NCBI GenBank assembly: GCA_000697665.1
Contig: KL197709.1
Coordinates: forward strand, 1,363,791-1,427,790
DNA length: 64,000 nt
Direction: 5' to 3'
Origin: Jaapia argillacea MUCL 33604
Lineage: Eukaryota; Basidiomycota; Agaricomycetes; Jaapiales; Jaapiaceae
The notes below the pieces were generated by a model, which saw only the letters and a list, made by a program, of their open reading frames with translations, had not been told where the DNA came from and ran no database searches. The translations under genes were made by a program, and so were the position numbers. Positions within the stretch are counted from its first letter, which is position 1. Each line of letters opens with the position of its first letter. Of this stretch, positions 58,101 to 64,000 are shown piece by piece.

Positions 58101-58526
58101 ATGCAGTGACACGAGTCGTAATGAAGGCGTGTGCAGATGTGATGTGAGTGGAAAACTGGAAAAGTGTCGCTGGAGAGAAGGAGCTTGAGGGGCAGAGTTC
58201 AAGAGCGTCGCGATGGCAGTAGAGGGATCCAAGATACCTACGCCGAACGTGAGATGGATTGCTTGGCACCAGTAGTCTGAACATTACAGACCATCTCCCA
58301 AAGCCTCCAATTCATCCTCTTCCCATTGTCGACCAGAAGTTTCCTTTCTCACCTTCTGCAAGGCCCACTCTGCACACACAAGATCACCCAGAACTTCCCC
58401 CTTCACCTCGTCGAGAGCAGTCAATGAGTCGATAACATCTCTGGCCGTGGCGTCCGCTTGAACGGTCGCAAAATGCAGGGATCCGGTAGGAATGACAACG
58501 GGAACGATGAGCGATTTGTCCCCCAT
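52162..58526 (-). CDS. Diaphanous-type formin (Bni1/SepA family)
   Basis: Twenty-one exons join in frame to 1767 residues. Order: N-terminal ubiquitin-like or Ras-association-type region (1-115); Ser/Pro-rich part; GTPase-binding/FH3 region (about 380-850: DELGLKGSKRTEMYNL, LISLRVHLSTAQLDWIEGF, ILRTAKEHGEFYQATVDIVK); coiled coil (about 870-1110); FH1 with many runs of about 7-15 prolines (about 1118-1300); FH2 (about 1300-1665: RLKPFFWNKLPEP, KAIARQLPTSEE, FKQVLQAVLAVGNALNGSTF, GGPECPTLLHYLAK); and a DAD-like autoregulatory motif DLDQAIRSMRDGRRRARPNR near 1727. Formins nucleate actin cables at hyphal tips and septa, opened by Rho GTPases. Exon 12 (54867-53826) holds all of FH1. Intron 14 (53518-53465) uses a GC donor (CAG|GCAAGT). 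The start is the Met at 58526; one at 58538 is also possible. Confidence 0.95.
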
Positions 58527-58955
58527 GGTCCGATGCAAAAGAATTGTCGCTGCAGTATGATGACCTCAGATCAGAGCGAGGTCCTCACTTCCCGAACAAC
58601 TTCAGGAGATACGGGGCAGGAAAGTACCCAGGAGTTCATGCAACAAGAATAGGAAGAGGGGTCGGTCGATGTTGCCCCAGTCTCAGTAGAGGCTCAGATG
58701 GTATTGGGGCTAAACTTTGCAGTGGGAGTGAGGGGTGCGGAGGAGCAGTACACGGTCCGGCTCTCGCACGTGGTATTATGACCCTTCTGTCGGTCTCTCC
58801 TCTGCTCCTCACCGACTCGACGCCCCCTTATTACTTCGAATTCAAGCGAGTGGCCGATAATGAATTGTAGAACACAAGGGATGTCGACTGGGTGATACAG
58901 GTGGTATAGTGTACGAGGCAAAGCAATACAAAAAGCAAGATAGACAAACCAAGTC
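58527..58955. other. Intergenic region upstream of the formin
   Basis: Promoter side of the formin and 3' flank of MCM6, both minus strand. Open frames here (for example plus 58544-58870) have no gene features. Confidence 0.5.
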
Positions 58956-62236
<3,281 letters not shown>

Positions 62237-62253
62237 TGTGGAACAGGATGAAG

Positions 62254-62259
62254 ACGCGT
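62254..62259. promoter_or_regulatory. ACGCGT (MCB-like) element upstream of MCM6
   Basis: A palindromic ACGCGT lies in the 197-bp divergent region, 18 bp before the upstream ATG of MCM6. Known biology: MBF-type factors bind ACGCGT to drive G1/S genes, including MCM genes, in fungi. A single 6-mer in 200 bp can occur by chance, and the site is unusually near the ATG. Confidence 0.3.
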
Positions 62260-62433
62260 TCTGTACATTGCCCTTGACACGAAACGGCCTGCCCTGAAGA
62301 CCTCGGAGGTTGCCGCAGCCACTCTAGGATTGGGGGATATGGTAGATCACTTCAGCACCTGCCATCTTGACGCCATCGCCAGGATCTTGTCCATGATTTC
62401 TGGGTCTGTCAAATACTGTTCATAGCTGCCATC

Positions 62434-63595
62434 ATGGAATTCGAACCCCTCGATCCTGTGTATGTCGAAGAGCGGCTATCTCGTCCTCCTTTCGTCCGCT
62501 GCTCTGGTGTCTACAACATACGGCACTTGGGTGGTTATGTATCCAACGAACTTGGCGGTGAGACTCGGCCGAACTTTGTATTTCGCTCTGCGGAACTATC
62601 TGGAATCACTGAAAAGGGTGAGCATCTTGAGTCTCAGTGCTGCCATACGACTGAGGTCCGTTTCCTCAGGGAAGGAGCAACTTAGAGCTCTGGGGATCAC
62701 GACAGTGTTCGATCTAAGATCAGATACGGAAATGGAGAAATATAATAGTCCTATTCCTAATATCGAGGGTGTAGAGGTCGTCCGAGTACCTGTCTTTCAG
62801 AAGGAGGATTACAGTCCCGAAATGATGGCCAAGTGCGTGCGTGTTGTCCAACCCCGACTGTGACGCTCGATGGCTAACGATACCTTGGTGGAACTGTAGG
62901 CGTTTTGAGCTATACTCGAGTGGTAAGACAGAAGTGGGTGGCTCACCGTGTATAAGCCTGCAGACTTTGAACGGTGTTGCATGACAGGCCTTCATGGAGT
63001 TGTACTCCCAAATACTCGATAATGGCGGCGAGGCATTCGGAACAATCCTTCGACATATTCGAGATAGACCATCAGAGGCATGCGTCGTCCACTGCACTGG
63101 TATGATTACCCAAGTTTTGACCCAACTGCCTCAATTAATCTTCGCCCATAGCCGGTAAGGATAGAACAGGTGTAGTTGCTGCCATTGTCCTCAAAGTATG
63201 TCACCCATCCTCATACTTGAGACGTTTGAGACTGTTCAAATCGAACCGTCCTTTCAGCTAGCGGGCGTACACGACGGGACGATCGCAGAGGAGTACGCCT
63301 TAACAAGAGTCGGACGGGAGCCCGCGAGGAAGTTTGTAATGGCACGACTTGCTAAAGTGCCCTTCTTCGCGAAGAACACTGAAGCAGCGCTGAATATGTT
63401 GACATGCAGGTGCGTGTCGTAGTTCGATCAGTCTGCCCCTTCTTGAACACTGTCTCCAGGCCTGAGACTATGACCGCATTCCTTTCTCTGCTACAAGACA
63501 AGTATGGGGGTGTAGAGGAGTACGCGAGAAGTTATGCTCGATTATCCGATGGAGATATTGCAACAATTCGCAGGAATTTGATGTTGAGCTCATAG
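62434..63595 (+). CDS. Tyrosine/dual-specificity-type protein phosphatase (Y_phosphatase3 family)
   Basis: Exons 62434-62617, 62670-62832, 62900-62933, 62988-63099, 63152-63195, 63258-63409 and 63460-63595 give 274 residues. The N-terminal half has SGVYNIRHLGGYV, RPNFVFRSAELSGITEKGKE, LGITTVFDLRSDTE; the catalytic P-loop is HCTAGKDRTG (Cys nucleophile, Arg of the loop, split by intron 4); the C-terminus has ALNMLTCRPETMTAFLSLL and YGGVEEYARSYARLSDGDI. This is the pattern of the Y_phosphatase3 family, related to phosphoinositide-active enzymes such as bacterial LipA/PtpB and fungal OCA-like proteins. Cysteine-dependent phosphatase activity is well supported; whether the substrate is protein or lipid is not known. 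It is divergent from MCM6. Confidence 0.92.
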
Positions 63596-63738
63596 CCGAT
63601 GAGTATCATCCCTTTGAGGACTGGCGTACCACTACATGGAGGATCGTTGGGCGTGTGCCATAAACGATGCATTAATCCTTACATGGAGTGTACCACTATT
63701 CGATGAGTCCAAGAAAGACAAGGAATCCACTACATATA

Positions 63739-64000
63739 TCAAGTCTTTCTACTAAGACTAAGTGTCCGACGAGCCTTGCTACCATCCTGTGCTTGTGAAG
63801 ACGGAGTGCCTGGTCGGCCAACCCCCTGCGCCGCTAGCGATGATGCCAATCCACTCCCTTGCGCTCTTGACCGAGGATTCAAAGGTGACAATAACCCGCC
63901 CATGCGACCAGGTGGGGGTGGTGGTGGAAGCACCTCTCCAGTCACCTTTCTCCTCAGAGGAGCACGAGACGGCGCGGAGGAGCCACTTGCACTCGCCGTC
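63739..64000 (-). CDS. C-terminal end of an unknown protein (cut by window edge)
   Basis: The minus-strand frame is open from the right edge to a stop at 63741-63739, about 86 codons. It is Pro/Ser/Gly/Arg-rich (EVLPPPPPPGRMGG, SSQAQDGSKARRTLSLSRKT), the usual look of a disordered C-terminus. The 5' part lies outside the window, so no family can be named. Confidence 0.5.
   Translation of the reverse strand, partial: TASASGSSAPSRAPLRRKVTGEVLPPPPPPGRMGGLLSPLNPRSRAQGSGLASSLAAQGVGRPGTPSSQAQDGSKARRTLSLSRKT

Overview
The window is nuclear DNA from a filamentous basidiomycete, most likely an Agaricomycete. Evidence: genes on both strands a few hundred bases apart; many short GT-AG introns (mostly 50-65 nt) per gene; a velvet regulator, a Bni1-type formin, a long-tailed lipin and Agaricomycete-style unknown membrane proteins. 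The genus cannot be fixed from the sequence. No rRNA, CRISPR or intact transposon was seen, and tRNAs were not systematically excluded. Gene models were spliced by eye; nearly all give a continuous reading frame through every junction.

Left end (1-7.7 kb) is the only accessory-looking part. A segment holding a small membrane-anchored Cys-module gene, a shared divergent upstream region and the 5' end of a 2-oxoglutarate/Fe(II) oxygenase gene occurs twice in tandem (about 394-2142 and 2705-4740). The left copy keeps an intact Cys-module gene but only a decayed oxygenase start; the right copy keeps the full oxygenase, but its Cys-module gene has an in-frame stop. Next comes an unknown gene (6.0-7.15 kb) that also has an in-frame stop.

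7.7-31 kb: a polytopic membrane protein, RCC1 (Ran exchange factor), prefoldin subunit 2, complex I subunit NDUFS8, an ArfGAP, a velvet regulator, a large PPR protein, a GNAT acetyltransferase, a two-HMG-box protein, complex I subunit NDUFA13, an unresolved region and an INO80 subunit F-like protein.

31-47.5 kb: an unknown protein, an SBDS-domain (Rtc3-like) protein, MLH3 divergent from THOC3/TEX1, a 1151-residue unknown membrane protein, a lipin-type phosphatidate phosphatase and complex I subunit NDUFB9.

47.6-64 kb: RRN3 (Pol I factor), a nucleoside hydrolase, a 21-exon formin, MCM6, a dual-specificity-type phosphatase and the 3' end of one more gene.

Most of the window is core housekeeping: three nuclear complex I subunits, replication and mismatch repair, nuclear transport, mRNA export, rRNA transcription, actin and lipid synthesis. 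The genes share no evident single pathway. The notable features are the decaying tandem duplication, conserved microexons (16-30 nt), a GC-AG intron in the formin, a velvet domain split by about 300 residues, and several places where coherent frames meet across gaps too short to be ordinary introns.
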